Shown here one piece after another: positions 11,511 through 24,189 of a stretch of DNA of 64,000 nt. The first letter of the stretch is position 1. Each line of letters opens with the position of its first letter. Source of the stretch: Juglans regia (lineage: Eukaryota > Streptophyta > Magnoliopsida > Fagales > Juglandaceae); contig NC_049902.1 of the NCBI RefSeq assembly GCF_001411555.2, forward strand, positions 14,656,237 through 14,720,236, written 5' to 3'. Made by a program: the position numbers and the translations under genes. Under the pieces are notes generated by a model. It was given only the letters and a program-made list of their open reading frames with translations. It did no database searches and was not told the DNA's origin.

Positions 11511-12321
11511 TCTTCCTCACACATTTCTTCTTTAAAAAATGTGCTTTTTCTCTCTAGCTCGTCCCCGTCTCCATAAACAACTCAGCCCAAGAAAAGTCCT
11601 CGTCTCCATAAAAAAACTCTATGACCAGCTCGTCACCATCACCCGCTCATTCCCATCACCAACTCCCCCTTGGCATTGCTCACACTGAAGCCCCTTCTCA
11701 CAGGTGAGTTTTCTCTTACTCTCTTTCTCTTAATGCTTCATGTTCTTGGGTGAAATTCCTTGTGTGAAATTTGGATGAAATTCGTGAGTGAAATTTGGGT
11801 GAATCTAGGTTGAGCTTGACTGGAATATTTGGTGAAATTTGTTGGAGTTAGTGGGAATTAAAGAAGGGTCATGATCCATGGCTGAAACAGAGTAATGGAC
11901 CTGAGGTTTGTGCTGGTGGGAAATTTGTTAGGAAAGAAGTACGAACAAGTTGACCCTCTATGACACCCAGAAAGTGTTAGATATAAATATTCTATAGTAT
12001 GGACAATACAAAATTAGGCTTATATGTTGTGAAGAAATACAAGAAGAATAAAGGAAAGTTAAAAGATTCCAACGGTATCAGTTGGGAAAGATAATACCAA
12101 AGGTCAAAAGACCCTGACCCATTCTCCACTTTGCATGACTTTACATTAGCCTATTTACTGCTGCAAGTTTTTGGTTTTTAGTTTTCATTCAAAGAACCTA
12201 GTTACATTAGCCTATTTCAGCAACAACTAATGAGTTTTTGGCTTTGTTTATTTTTTGTTTATAGCTCCAATGTGTTTGATAATCCAATGTTATGTGACAT
12301 ATAGGCCATATAGGCGAACTA
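11511..12321. other. unassigned sequence between the chromovirus and the MITE
   Basis: No gene or repeat recognised. The first 200 bp are pyrimidine-rich like 4180-4557, as expected if both flank the same insertion. The rest (11700-12321) has no frame worth annotating. Confidence 0.35.
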
Positions 12322-12501
12322 TTATTTTGAGAGCAATGCTAGGTATAGTCCCCATTTGGGGACTGCAATGCAAGTCTAGGTAATTTTATCTTTAAAATTA
12401 CAAAATTATCCCTCCTAAAATGATGTTTTTTCTCATTTAATAAAGAACCTGCACATACAATCCCCAAGTGGGGACTGCAAATAGAATTTCTCTTATTTTG
12501 A
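12322..12501. mobile_element. MULE-type MITE with 9-bp TSD
   Basis: The element is 12331-12492 (162 bp), flanked by a perfect 9-bp duplication TTATTTTGA (12322-12330 and 12493-12501). A TSD of this length is the hallmark of Mutator-like transposons. Imperfect terminal inverted repeats of about 45 bp start GAGCAATGCTAGG on the left and GAGAAATTCTATT on the reverse complement of the right. Each arm contains its own small palindrome (GTCCCCATTTGGGGAC at 12348-12363; TCCCCAAGTGGGGA at 12461-12474). It is non-autonomous with no coding sequence. Confidence 0.8.
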
Positions 12502-13240
12502 ATGCTCTGGAGAAAAATGAAGGAACCTAGAGGCAGACATTCACTTGGGAAGAAAAGCTATGATAGAACTCACCAAGAGAGAACGGATGCAGTGGAGAGT
12601 GGTTGAGCCAAGGCTGCGACGGCAAATCTGGGAGGCCGAACGAAAAGCTTCTGAGAGAAAGGGATGGTGTCGTTAGCTATGCGACGAAAAGGAAACGAAG
12701 AGAGATCTCATATGGGCTTACCCAAGTGAAGGATATGGCGGATCTGGCTTGCCTACGTTGAGAATCACGGTGGTTGCTAGTCGGCTTCCTCTGTGCGTGG
12801 TGGTGGGCATTGAGCGAAGAGAAATGGGTAGTGGTTGCTGCCATGGCTTGATGGTGGCTCATGGAGCAAGGCAAATGAACGCTGGTGGTGTTCCAATGCT
12901 ACTTGCAACGGCACATGAAAGGTTGTGGGCACGTATGGGTACACGGCGGCGTACATGGGCATGGTGCACAACGATATTGACTCGATTTCTTGGTTTCCAC
13001 TTGTTTGGCGTCGGTTGGTGGATGTAGGGAGAAGTTGGGTTACGGTTGTTTGTGTTCTTTGTTGTAGTGAGTTTTCACGATGCCTTGCGGTGTTGAGGAG
13101 TTCCTACTATAGGTTTTTGGGAAGATTCCTAAAGTGCTATACATAAATAAAGGGGTTGTTTGGATGTGGTGTTGTCCGAAGGCTGAACCAGTTGGCGCAC
13201 TGCAGTGGGTTTTTGGCAGAGAGAGAAATTGGTTGTGCTG
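12502..13240. other. unassigned, GC-richer stretch
   Basis: About 740 bp richer in GC than its surroundings (GGTGG, GGCGG words) with short frames on both strands and no recognisable domain. Its texture recalls 40150-40900 inside the 5.7-kb LTR-like element, so it could be a relic of the same kind of LTR leader. This is not aligned and not certain. Confidence 0.3.
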
Positions 13241-13640
13241 CTTGTTGAACGGTACATAATGAACCCAAGCCCCAAAAAGACTCTAAACAAGCCTATGAAT
13301 ATAATGAGTAACATAGCAACCAAAAACAAAAACAAAGCCAAGATTAACAACATCTTAAAGAAGGAAACCCCAATAAATCCAATCGTAACAAACCTCTAAG
13401 GACCTGAGGCAATAAAGAAGTATTTGTGTAGACCAAAGTAGCACCATTGGCACAATCTTTGGCCAACCAATCCACCGCTTTATTTCCTTCACGTAGAACA
13501 TGCTGAAATCAACAAGTAATAGAATTAGTCAGACCAACAATCTCTTCCCAATAATCCTCCAGGTACCAAACCCCCCACCATCCTCTATGCCACCAAGAAA
13601 TCATCACCATGGAGTCAACCTCAACAACCACATTAGAAAG

Positions 13641-14883
13641 CTAAAGGGACATGCACAACTGCAGGCCATTAAGAAGTGCAAGGAGTTCCGCTTTATTATT
13701 AGAACCAAAACCAATTGGGGAGGCGAATGCTCTCACAAGCTGTCCTGTATCATTATGAACAACACCACCAATACCACTAGGACCCGGGTTACCAAGACTG
13801 CTACCATCCGTATTCAATTTAAACCACCCTGAAGGAGGTTTATTCCATTGGACTACTTTACACCACCTCTCTTTTGAAGGAGTGGGATTAATCCATAAGG
13901 TCTCAAGGATCATGCCATCAAAACGGGATAAACTATAAGAAATATCAATCGACTAACCAAGGGAACCAATCCATATAGAAATAGATTTGACAACCGCTTC
14001 ATGCGATTCAAAGATGCCCTCCATTCGCGCTAGGCATCTTCTCCTCCAAAGTCTCCAAGTAACAATGACAGGCATAAGGCCAATTATAACACCCACCTGA
14101 GAAGAGGACTTAGCGAGCCGGAACCAAGAGGAGACTTTGTGTTTCCAATTGCTACCAAGTGGAAGCCCAAAGAGATTGCAAAAAAAATGACCAGATTTTT
14201 TTAGGGAAATCTCCCTCAAAGAGAACATGGTTAATATCTTCATAATGCCCTGCAGGACAGCACTCACATTTAGAAACAATGGGAGTGCCAATACGACACA
14301 ACCTATCATCCACACTCAAAGCCCTGTGCCAAGTCTTCCAAAACTGAATAGACATTTTTAAGGGAAGCCTTTTAAGCCAAATCTAAGAATGCCAATCAAG
14401 AAAGGAGCCCCTGACTCTAATACAATGCCATGCATATTTAGTGGAAAACATACATGTCTCAGTATGGGTCCAGACAAGAACATGCCTACCTGGATTAGTA
14501 CCAGATAAAGAGACTAGAATATCATCAACATTCTCCAAGCCAACCAAGTCCTCTAGCAAATTCATATCCCAGCTGTCTGACAAACGACACTCTTTGAGCT
14601 TCAACAAAGGCTGACCCACGATTGGCAAGTCATTAATCAAGGGACCATTATCGCGCCATTTGTCATACCAAAATAAAATAAAAAATAAAAAATCTCCTCC
14701 TCTAACTCTCCATTTAGAATTATTGAACACCAAAGGGATGCAATGAGTAATCATTTTCCAAAATCTTGAACCTTCATCAACATCTATAAGGAACCAAGGT
14801 TTCATACCCATATATTTAGCCTTAAGAAAAGTTGCCCAGAGAGAATTACCTTGTAGAAGATTCCAGGCAAACCTCATGTGCAA
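13641..14883 (-). pseudogene. LINE ORF2 C-terminal part: zf-RVT and RNase H
   Basis: The frame 14383-14883 is the post-RT connection region (WATFLKAKYMG...WRVRGG). 14152-14355 carries the zf-RVT zinc region (CECCPAGHYEDINHVLFEG). 13641-13913 carries RNase H (WFKLNTDGSSLGNPG, GIGGVVHNDTG, NNKAELLALLNGL). That set includes the Asp of NTDG and the Glu of KAE as expected catalytic residues. The frames are separated by frameshifts and stops. Confidence 0.75.
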
Positions 14884-14889
14884 GGCTGT

Positions 14890-15579
14890 CTAAGTGTCTT
14901 GAAGAAGCCTCAGTCCGAGACCTCCTTCTGCCACAGGCCTACAAATGTACTTCCAAGCAACCCATTTCTTCTTATCTTTTCCATTTGACTCACCCCAAAA
15001 GAATGAGTTCATCAGCTGATGGATCTTATTAATTATAGCTTGAGGGACCTGTAAAACAGCAAATAGGTAAAGGGCCATACTCAAAATAACATGACGTAAC
15101 AAAACCAGTTTCCTTCCAGAAGACATAAGCCACATTTTCCAGCCACTGAGTTTATGCCTCACTTTATTCACCATGCCTTGAAGATGTACTTGCTTCAGAC
15201 AACCAAGAATAATGGGCACTCCGAGATATTGGAATGGGAAGTGCCCCTCCACGAAACCAATGCTACAAAAAAGACACCTCTTACGAGTAGATGAGATTTT
15301 ACTTGAGCAATAAAAAAGAGATTTTTGTTTATTAATAGCTTGTCTCGACCATCTCTCATATTGGCCCAGAATACTTAGGAGCACTGTTAATCGGATTAGA
15401 GGACAAAGCAACAAATACTTCCTATAATAAGGGTGCACTAACAAGGGAGGCATTTTCCTCCGCAGAAATAATTGGATAAATAAGACCATCAAAGTTTGGT
15501 TGCTCAACCGGAGGCTCACCTTGGAGAAAAGAAGAAAAATAATCAACTGCACCTTGGTGAATGCTCTTTGAAGACTCAA
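14890..15579 (-). pseudogene. LINE ORF2 reverse transcriptase remnant lacking the core
   Basis: The right part reads, out of frame, as the region just upstream of RT palm motifs. The text then passes within a few codons to YERWSRQAINKQKS, which normally lies after the palm domain. The stretch that should carry the AFDS-like and (F/Y)ADD catalytic boxes is missing, so the RT core was deleted near 15360-15420. Downstream motifs are intact: FQYLGVPI, LSGWKMWLMSSGRKLVLLRHVI, and FFWGESNGKDKKKWVAW ending in GGLGLR. Confidence 0.7.
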
Positions 15580-15994
15580 ACATTACATCATTCGAACGCA
15601 TATTTCGTACCTACTTACGCTGTTTCATGGCTAGGCAGGCATGAAAAAAGTTGGAGCTCGAATCACCATCGACTGCCCACTTTAGCTTTGCCATTTGATT
15701 TAGACGAATTTCTTCTCGACGCCGCCAAGTAGCCAAGTCCGCATTTGCCACCTGTAACTCTCTATCTAAATTTCCATCCCAGTTTAATTGAGACTAGAGT
15801 TCAAGCTTCTCAACCTATTTTTCAAGATTAGAAATCTGGCCCAAAGTATGACTGAAGACCCTTTTATTCCAATCCTGCAAGGCAACTTTAGTCCGTTTTA
15901 ACTTCATAACCAAATTCTGAATGGCTGACCCACCCTCTCTAGAAGACCAAGCTTGTCGAACACAATCCAGAAAATTATGGTGTTCCACCCACAT

Positions 15995-16727
15995 CTATTG
16001 GAAATGAAAAGGGGTTGGACCATAAGAGAAAGGGTCTTGCTTGAACTCAATAAACATAGGTGCATGATCCGAAGTAGAACATGGAAGATAAGAACAAATA
16101 GCATTAGGAAATACAGAAAGAAAAGCGGCATCCATCAGAACATGCTCCAACCGTGCCCAAGAACGAGCAAGGCCATATTGCCCATTACACCAAGAAAAAG
16201 CACTCCCCTTTGATGCTATTTCAAGCAAACCTCCCTGTTGAATCCAATTGTTAAAATCTTCTATAGCTGTAAGAGGTCGAGGCCTACCTCTTCATCTCTT
16301 TGAATCATTCCGGATAATATTAAAATCACCAATAAAAATACATGGTTCAGAGCCCATATTCAGTATACCAAGAGCATCCCACAAAATGTGTCGCTTAGCC
16401 ATGGTACATTTTGCGTAAATGACCATGAGCAAAAATTTATCAGCACCTATGCCTACCTTGAGAGAGATATATTGCCCCCACACACACACGAACCAAACTC
16501 ACCTCCAAGATACTATCCCAAAAAGTCCAAATTTTACCCCCATCAACCTCATTTGAATTAAACTTATCGAATTTCAAAACACGACCCAATCTCCTAGTAA
16601 CATCAAGATTTTGAAAAGGTTCCAACAAAGCAACAATTTTTGGCCTCAACTTACCAATCAACTTTTTTAATCTATCTTTCGAGGTCCCAACTCCCTTAAT
16701 ATTCCATACAAGAATGGGATCAATCAT
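15995..16727 (-). pseudogene. LINE ORF2 endonuclease domain
   Basis: An apurinic-type endonuclease that nicks the target. The start is at 16727 (MIDPILVWNIKGVGTSKDR). Visible motifs are WN(I/C)KG, the catalytic Glu in ALLEPF, IGDFNII (frame 16292-16489) and the terminal SDHAP block in the frame 15995-16228, with FSWCNGQ and RLEHVLMD between. Three frames carry it, so at least two frameshifts have occurred. Confidence 0.75.
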
Positions 16728-16858
16728 TGAGAGGGAATAGAGAAATGAGCAAGAACCCGAGAAGAACTTCTCATTTTAACAAAACTCTTTTTCTTATATT
16801 TTCTTTTACCTTCCTTAATCTCAGATTCTATCAAGTAATCCTTTTCTTGAGGGAAAAC

Positions 16859-17359
16859 TTATGGGTGTAAATCTGGTTTCGGTTCAAAAACAGTGTCATC
16901 CACAAATGTTTGCTCCTCATTTGGTCCATCTTCTAGTGCCACGACATCCACCTCAATCTCCTGGACTACAAGCCGGTCAACATTCATATCCTCCCTCTCA
17001 ACTGAAGCACAAACAACAGTATCCGAAAATATAGCAGTGTCAATATCTCGTGAGGCAACAGCATACGCCACACTAGGCCTCGAAGTCCCAACAGTATCCA
17101 AAATTGTAACAAAAGTAAGAGCTATCGGAATAGCAGCTACCTGCACCATTGTGAAGATAGGTGCCATTTCTTTATCTTCCTTTAAAGTATCCCCCTCTAG
17201 GTCAATAACTGAAACATCCCCAACTAGACTAGGGGCTATGGTATCACACCGAACCACAGTTATCGTCGGACACACAACTGCACTCATAACCGAGTTATCA
17301 CTCAAAACCATAGTTGTACTCAGACTTGCAACTGCATTCAGTACCTGCTCAGGACTCAC
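16859..17359 (-). pseudogene. LINE ORF1 C-terminal tail
   Basis: A 166-residue frame without recognised domains, rich in Val, Thr, Asp and Glu, ending about 120 bp upstream of the endonuclease start. Its position between the knuckle and ORF2 fits the variable tail of plant LINE ORF1. No function is assigned beyond that. Confidence 0.5.
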
Positions 17360-17466
17360 ATCAGTATCCCCTTCCCATCCGAATCTTTCTGCCCTTTCTT
17401 TCCTACCCGTGCCTTCCCCAACTTAGGATGATCAACTCGACAGGTTTGTGAGTTGTGGCCTTGCAT

Positions 17467-18165
17467 TTAGCACTTACAACAGTATGCAGGAAGTGTTTCA
17501 GAAACAATTTCTTGTTTCCTACTAGATGGCAGACCAGGAGCTCCAATCCAAAAATGAGAGAGAGGTTCTTTGGCAGCATCAACCTCAACAGATAGCCTCG
17601 TCCCATCCGTTCGTGTGGCACAACGCATCAGATTATCATTACGGATGAAAATGCTAATAGGAGCCATAAGGATACTCAAAAATGCTTCAGTATAAAAATT
17701 AGAGGGGAGTCTCGAAAGAGAGATCCATACCGGTACTCGAGAAGGTTCCTCATCCTTTATGAATTCCGGCGTCCATCTAAATGCCCGATAAAAAACTCCA
17801 TTGATCTCGCATACATCCCTTGACAACGCCTTCGTGAAATCTGCCTTGCTATTCATTCGTACAAAAACGTTCCTGGGCCGTCTGATTGAGGAAACAACTG
17901 GAGTGGAAGAAAGTCCCCAACGATTATGTATAAACGACCGCACGGCATCAAGCGACGGACACTGCTTCAGAAACTTCAGAATCACCGAGTAACGAAAGGG
18001 TTCTGCTGACTTGGTGATCTCCTCATGTGAAAACTGAAAATACAATTCACCGTCCAACACCTTCAATGGTCTATACGGTAGCACCATCTCAGGGATGGGC
18101 TGGGGGACAGCGGCCACTTGATCGGCAAAGGAAGGCCGACCGGAGCCACTATCTGTGGCTACCAT
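17467..18165 (-). pseudogene. LINE ORF1 protein (DUF4283 and CCHC knuckle)
   Basis: A 232-residue frame from the ATG at 18165. ORF1 proteins coat LINE RNA. A DUF4283-like RNA-binding region spans about residues 40-190 (GELYFQFSHEEI, NVFVRMNSKADF, GVFYRAFRWTPEF, VPVWISLSRLP). It ends in AYCCKC followed by a stop; past that stop the same frame continues MQGHNSQTC. The knuckle C-x2-C-x4-H-x4-C is therefore present but cut by one nonsense codon at about 17467. A Val/Thr/Ser-rich tail region extends left to about 16859. Confidence 0.75.
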
Positions 18166-18250
18166 GCAGCCAGCCGTGGAGGCTCACGCAAAAGAAGCAA
18201 AAAGCAACAACAACCCTAATTCTCACGTAGAGAGAAAAAGGGCAGAAATT

Positions 18251-19292
18251 ATCTTATAGCCTAATTTTAGGATCGAGTTGTTACATGACTACTAGTGTAT
18301 TTATGTATTTGCTTTTTAAATGTTGAAAGATGTGTGAAACATGTATGAAAAAAAGTGCAAATGCAGTAGGGGACATGCCCATCGATAAATGTTAGGTAGT
18401 CGAGTAGCATGATCCAAAATAAAAAGAAGAGATATGATAAGGAAAAGATAAATCCAAAAGAGGTTGATTGATGTAGAAAAATATGAAAATGACATAAAGC
18501 GAGATGACTCAACTATTTCAAAGAGGGAAGAACACCTATACAAAAGGAGTTGACCAACAAAAACATGAGAGATCTTTTAACTCTCTAAGGAATCAACCTC
18601 TACACTCTCTTGGCTCTCTCTCTCTCTCTCGCTCTCCATATTTCTACAAGGGTAACATTTTTTGCAACCTTTCATCAATTCTATTTTCTCTCTTTATTTA
18701 TATTTTTATATGTATTATCTACTTTTAATTCATGGATGATAATCTGAGCACCCAAGCACCATCGTGTACCATTTGACTATATTATTGGGCTCCAGCTTTG
18801 CCAAAAAATTGCATCAATATCTAGCTCCGTTTGTGGGAATGATTATGGGCAATGGGCTTCCTTTTATTCTGCCTGTGGGAACAATTTATCGCTCTCCAAA
18901 TAAAAGGTCACATGGCCCAAAAAATCTAGTTCCACACAAAGGAGGCATTGCACTTAATGGAGGATTACAACAGGAGAGAAGGAATAGAGTTCTAGATCAA
19001 AAGGGAGTTGTCTTGCAAAACCACGCCAAACATCTATCACGCTATGTCCATTATCACTTTTTCCAAATACATCATGTTTATTTTATGATCTAAAGTTTAA
19101 AGTTACGAGCACTATGGCATGCATTGCACCAATAGGCATTGGCGTCCATAAACGCAATGCGCAATGGTGAGCATTAAAGCTCGCCACTGAGCACAAGCAC
19201 AACAAGCACTCAGCCTGCTCGTGATGGGAATATCATGTGCAAGCAATGAAGCTCGCCCGAAGCAACAAGCATGGTAGACACTCAGTGTCACG
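18251..19292. other. unassigned sequence with CT microsatellite
   Basis: No gene recognised. A (CT)n run lies at about 18613-18636. Short frames (up to 109 residues at 18764-19093) have no domain and no codon bias that I can see. The 19120-19290 stretch repeats words such as GCAATG and AGCTCGCC without forming a clean array. Confidence 0.35.
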
Positions 19293-19562
19293 TCCCCAAC
19301 TCATGCTTGGGATTTCACAATAATTGAAGTATCGAGACATGCAACACTAGGTTATATACTCCTCCTACATGCAATTAACATGGAATGCGCCTAGCATGTT
19401 TCTAACAATATGAATAAATCGGGGCGGAAAATAACAAAAGTCTTGAGCAATAATCTTGGTACCAAATCAAATTTCTATTTCATCCCAAAATATTATGTCT
19501 GAAACAACCCTACATCAAACGTAGGGTCCCAAACATGATCCTTCATGAACCTCAAAAGCTAG
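19293..19562 (-). repeat. Tekay-type LTR terminal fragment
   Basis: It starts TGTCACGTCCCC and continues with CATGC-TTGGGAT, ATGCAACACTAGGTTA and CATG-ATTAACATG. This is the same series of blocks as the left end of the copy at 26463 and the reverse complement of the solo LTR end at about 25000-25151. It is only the 3'-terminal part of an LTR in minus orientation. Confidence 0.6.
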
Positions 19563-20671
19563 TGTGATGGCCCGAGTATCATCTAGGCTCGGCCCTTAGA
19601 ATTGTTCTAGGTTGCCATGGTATTTTAGGAGTAGAAGCCTTTGATGTAGTTATTTAAGCCCAAGAGAAGAGTGGCTCTAGTTACCTTAAGGATTTTGGCC
19701 TTATTGGGAATTTAGGTCCAATGGTTTAGGCCCATGATCTAGTTCTATTTGCTAAGTGTTATGTGACCCAAAAATGTTTTGCTTTGAACCTAGTCTTGAA
19801 AGTGGGAGAAAGAGAGAAGTGTAAGAAAATGCCAAGGGTTGGCTTACATGCTATCTTGGAAAAGTTGCCACTTGTCATTGTGTAAGAAACTTTCTAGATG
19901 ATTCAAGGGGCAGAAGGAACCTAGAGGAGACCAAAGGATTTTCGGCTAGATCCAAATTCCCACATGTTTAGACCCTTTGTCTTGCCCAATTCTAGTTCCA
20001 AGGGAGTTCTTGGAAAGAGAAGCTTAGGGAAGTGAAATGGGGCTTTTTCTAGAAGTTTTGCATAGGAAACCGAATGGAGGCTTATGGGATTTCAAAATTT
20101 AGTCAGATAATGCCAAGTGTCAAGATGCATGGAGTTTCTAGAAGGATATGTGAAGAGACATTTGGACTAAAGGATAAGAATACCCTAAGAAATTCGGCTA
20201 GCACACTCCCAAACACTATGTTCCTTTGCCACTTGTCACCTAGGCTAAATTGGACCAATAGAACATGAAAGGTCACATAGGGAAGGAGTATTCGAAGATG
20301 AAACATCATATTGGGAAAAGAAGAAAGAGGTGGACGGCTAAGCCATGGCATATGTCTTTTGCCACTTGTCATCCCTGCAAAATATTACTTGCTTGGGAAA
20401 AGGAAGAGTCACATGATGTTTTACCATGTTACCCTTAGAAGAAACACTCAATTGTTTGAAAAAGGAAGGGCATAAAGGGGAGAGAAGAGGAATTCGGCCA
20501 ATGGAAGAGAGAGCCTACATGCCAACCCCAAAGAAAAATGCACCTTCCCAATGTAATCCATCTAGGGAATTCCAAGAGGTGGTCTTGACCAAAGCGAAAA
20601 GAGGAAGGAAATATTTGCCACTTGTCTTACATGCATTGGTTTTCAATAACCAATGAGGGAATTAGGTGTTT

Positions 20672-20682
20672 TCTATAAAAGG
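20672..20682 (+). promoter_or_regulatory. TATA box of the host LTR
   Basis: TCTATAAAAGG, in the same context as the TATA box at 48981-48990 on the minus strand in the related LTR. The downstream leader is now interrupted 29 bp later by the solo LTR, so this promoter would now transcribe straight into that insertion. Confidence 0.6.
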
Positions 20683-23269
20683 GGAGGAAGACCACTCGCC
20701 CAAAGGCTTCATGTAACAGCCCGCTAGAAATTCATTGGTGGAATTTCTATTGACTTTAGGAATCTCGTGAAAATCCCATAAGTTTTTACGAATCGATCAA
20801 TCGCATAGGTTTTAGTCTGTCAACATAGTCAGTGTTATCACTTACTATGGTGCTAGAAATATAAGTTTTATTTATTTGAGGTGGTTAGAAGTATCAGAAT
20901 GCATTATGGTCCACGCCATTAGACTCAGTGGATTATTTAGGATTTTATGGTGCAATAGCCTATTTTCATAATTCTGGACGAAACGTCTGTTGGAAATTGT
21001 GAAATTATTTTTATGGGCACTTCGAGATTGAATTTTGGTAAAAGATTTTCACTGTAGGTTAATATGAATATTTAGGAATTTTTAGTGTTAAGTTTATGAT
21101 TCACTTTTTCGGAGTGAATAGTAACCTCAGTAAGCACACCAATTGCAGTGTTTGAAAATTATAGTGTGGAATGTCCAAATTATATTAGAGAACTTGTATT
21201 TGGACACTTGGCAAGATCTTAGCCACACTTAGTGAATAATATTAGACACTTGGCACCATGAGGAGCGTTTGATGGATTTGAAGGAATCATGCTGTGAAAT
21301 CATGCCACTTAAGCAAAACTTTGTTCCATCTGCTCAACCAATTTGTGCCAGACCAAAGTGGGTTTCCATCCTAGTAAAACCCTAAATGGTGGAAATCCAA
21401 TTGAAAGCCCAAAAGCATTGTTGAAATCAGAACCCTAAATTGTTTCCCCAAAACCCTAAAGTTGGCCTCCAAACATTTTCTAATCCGATTTCTAGCATTG
21501 TGTTTAATCACTTGATTAAATCACTTCCACATGCTATTAATCCTTCAAATTTGTGTTATAACATCATTATCCAACCTTGTTAACCTTGAAAAATTGATTG
21601 GACCAAGTGATATTAGATTTGGGCTTGATAGCAACCCAAACCCTCTTTAAATCCCAAAATTTAGACCCATTCGGTTTAGGCCCATTAAGGCCCATGAATT
21701 TGGTCACCATATGATTGCTTCATGGCTAAGTTTTGTACCCCCACTTGGCTGGCCAGATCTTTACAAGAAGGGCCTAGAAGGTTCTTGAAATACATAGCTA
21801 AAGGGCCACCTCACTCTTTCACTCTTACACTCCACCTTAAGAAAAGATCTTGGACTGATTTTTATGAGGAGAAAAGGACAACACTCAACCTTTCCTTCAG
21901 TTCTATCACTTTCCATAACTTGTGTAAGAGGCTCTCCAGTCCACTTACCACGAAAAGCAACTTTCCTTTACACTTTTCCTCCATAGAACACAAAAGACAC
22001 TCTCAGGCAGTTTTTCTTACCTCTTTTGAACGCCTGTTTTGAAGCTTTTTTAACTGTTTTCTCGCAAAGTTTCCTTCATGAAAGTTGTTTCTTTTGGAGT
22101 TTAGTTTACTTTACTATCTTACTCGTTCCATTTGGAGATCATTTGATTGATAAAATGTTATTTATACCCCAGAAAGGTCATTCTGGGCGATAAACTGGAG
22201 AGTGTGTTATATTTTGGAGTTTTTGACCAAGCTAATGAATAGATCTTGGTCCGAAATTTTTATGGAGTACTGTTAACATGTGTATATGATTATTGGTTGA
22301 GGATTTGTTGCATGATTAAAAGTTTTGATGAAATATTTTCTTAGCTCTAGAAACTTAGAAACTGGAAGAGGAAAAACAATTTCTGTTTTGAGAAAGTTTA
22401 AATCTTTTATGGTTTAATCTTATTCCAATGGCTTTGATATTTTTATTGGAAGATCCTAAACATCTTATATACATGTTATAATGTTATTTTGAAGATATTT
22501 GATGTTAGTTTCGAAGATATGAAATTTTATGCATTGAGATATTTGGTTAGGCCAAAGTGATGATGTTCTTGGCTAAATTTATGTTTTGGGTGATGTTTAA
22601 CCATGTGATCTTGAGTTTGAAGCTTGGATCTGTTTTAGGACACCTTTGTAAACCATGTGACTTTTTGGTTTGAAGATCACATCTTTATAAGTCATGGATC
22701 AAGAGGTTGATCAAAACAAGTTAGAAACAAAAATCTGTTTTGAACTTAGAAGAAAAACCAAAAAGTTCAAGTATGGTTTTAGTGATTTTGATGACTTTTG
22801 TTCATGATTCAAAACATGATTATTCTTAGGAATATGCTATGAGTATAGTAGAAGAAAAATTTTGGTTTAATCACGAGTTTTGAGATTTGAAAGAATTACA
22901 ACAAAAATCAAAGGAAATAGCCTTTGTAAGTTTCGGCCCTATAGAGTTTTAATGGTTGTGTTTAGTTTTAAATTTTTCTGAATTAATATTTGAGCTTAGG
23001 ACAAAATTTTCATAAGGTATGTAAATTTTGGTGATTTTTGGAGTTAGGATGCAAAATCTTTAAGTTAGGGGTAAAATGGTCATTTTCCCACATGTAGAGG
23101 GTAAAATGGTAATTTTACTCTAAGTTGATATTTTTTCATATTCTTAATTGTCAAAGTTCTAAATTTTCGAAATCACTACTTTCAGTTTCTCGTAATCGCA
23201 CTTGAGTTTTGTCTAGGAGCGCGAAGACCGAGGTAAGTTAGCTTTTAACTTACTATCAGTTTAATGTGT

Positions 23270-23740
23270 ATGAGTGATAAGTGAGGGAACTAAAGTGTAT
23301 GTATGCATGTTGTCATATGTTTCATGCCAAGTCATTACATATTTATCTGTTACACAGAATTTATTCTCTCATGAATTATTCATCTGTTACACAAGATATT
23401 CTGTCACGTATTATTATACATTGCAAATATGTCATGTTAAGTTAAGTATGTCATCTGTTACATGTATTTCATGTCACGTAATATTCACTGTCACATGTTA
23501 CGCCATGTTAAGAAATGTTGTCTATTATATAATATGCCATGTTACGAAATGTTGCATGTTACATGTATGCCATGTTATGAAATGTTCTCTGTTACATTTA
23601 TGTCTCGAAGTATGTCATGTCTGTCGTCTTAGTTCATGTCACATTATGCTACGTCAGGACTTCTGTCTTTTATGTCACGTTCATGTTACGTCACGTTACG
23701 AAATGTCATGTATGCCAGTTAAGTTATTCATGTCAATCAC
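23270..23740 (+). repeat. degenerate CATGTTA(C) array, first block
   Basis: About 470 bp built of imperfect repeats of ATGTTACA, GTCACGTTA and TCATGTTACG words. The inverted equivalent is 28020-28420. The 163-residue frame through it (Cys-, His- and Tyr-rich) is a by-product of the repeat and not a likely protein. Confidence 0.6.
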
Positions 23741-24189
23741 GACCCTAAGCGCTAGGATGGGGTAATATCCTAGTGGAACTCCTTTGTTCATGTTGGAGTG
23801 TCTAAATAGGTGTGAAATTCCCTGGGTTGACGAAGTACAGTCAAGAGGTTGCGAATGGGGCCTAATTAGTTGGTCACCGGAGTGCGCCAGACACTAACGC
23901 CGATGGTGCCACACATTATGTTACGTGTGTCCACAGCAAGTGTGGCACAAACAAATAAGTCATGGGGCCACAACAACTGTGGAGCATACACTACGTCAGA
24001 CACAGCAATTGTGACACGTAGAATACGTGGGGCCACAACAACTGTGGAGTACGTATTAACACACTCACAACTGGTATAGAAACGTGTGATGTGATGCGGT
24101 AATCGGCAAGGACACACGGCTCAAGGGGACCTATGTAGCACCCATAGGGTCACTTTAATGAATAAGTCTATTGAATAAGATTCCAAATT

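Larger units (their letters stand above)
13241..18250 (-). mobile_element. LINE with ORF1 and ORF2, internally deleted
   Basis: A near full-length plant L1-type LINE on the minus strand, in the order ORF1 (DUF4283 plus zinc knuckle), endonuclease, RT remnant, zf-RVT region and RNase H. The 5' end lies near 18250 and the 3' end near 13240; no clear poly(A) run or TSD is visible, so both limits are approximate. Every ORF is broken, and the catalytic heart of RT is absent (see the RT entry). Confidence 0.75.

Noticed and set aside
16893..17426. 177-residue plus-strand Ser/Thr-rich frame
   Set aside because: It is the antisense shadow of the LINE ORF1 tail on the minus strand.
23274..23765. 163-residue Cys/His-rich frame resembling a small secreted or metal-binding protein
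   Set aside because: Cys and His come from repeated TGTCATGTTAC words; the inverted copy gives similar frames on the other strand (27984-28427).
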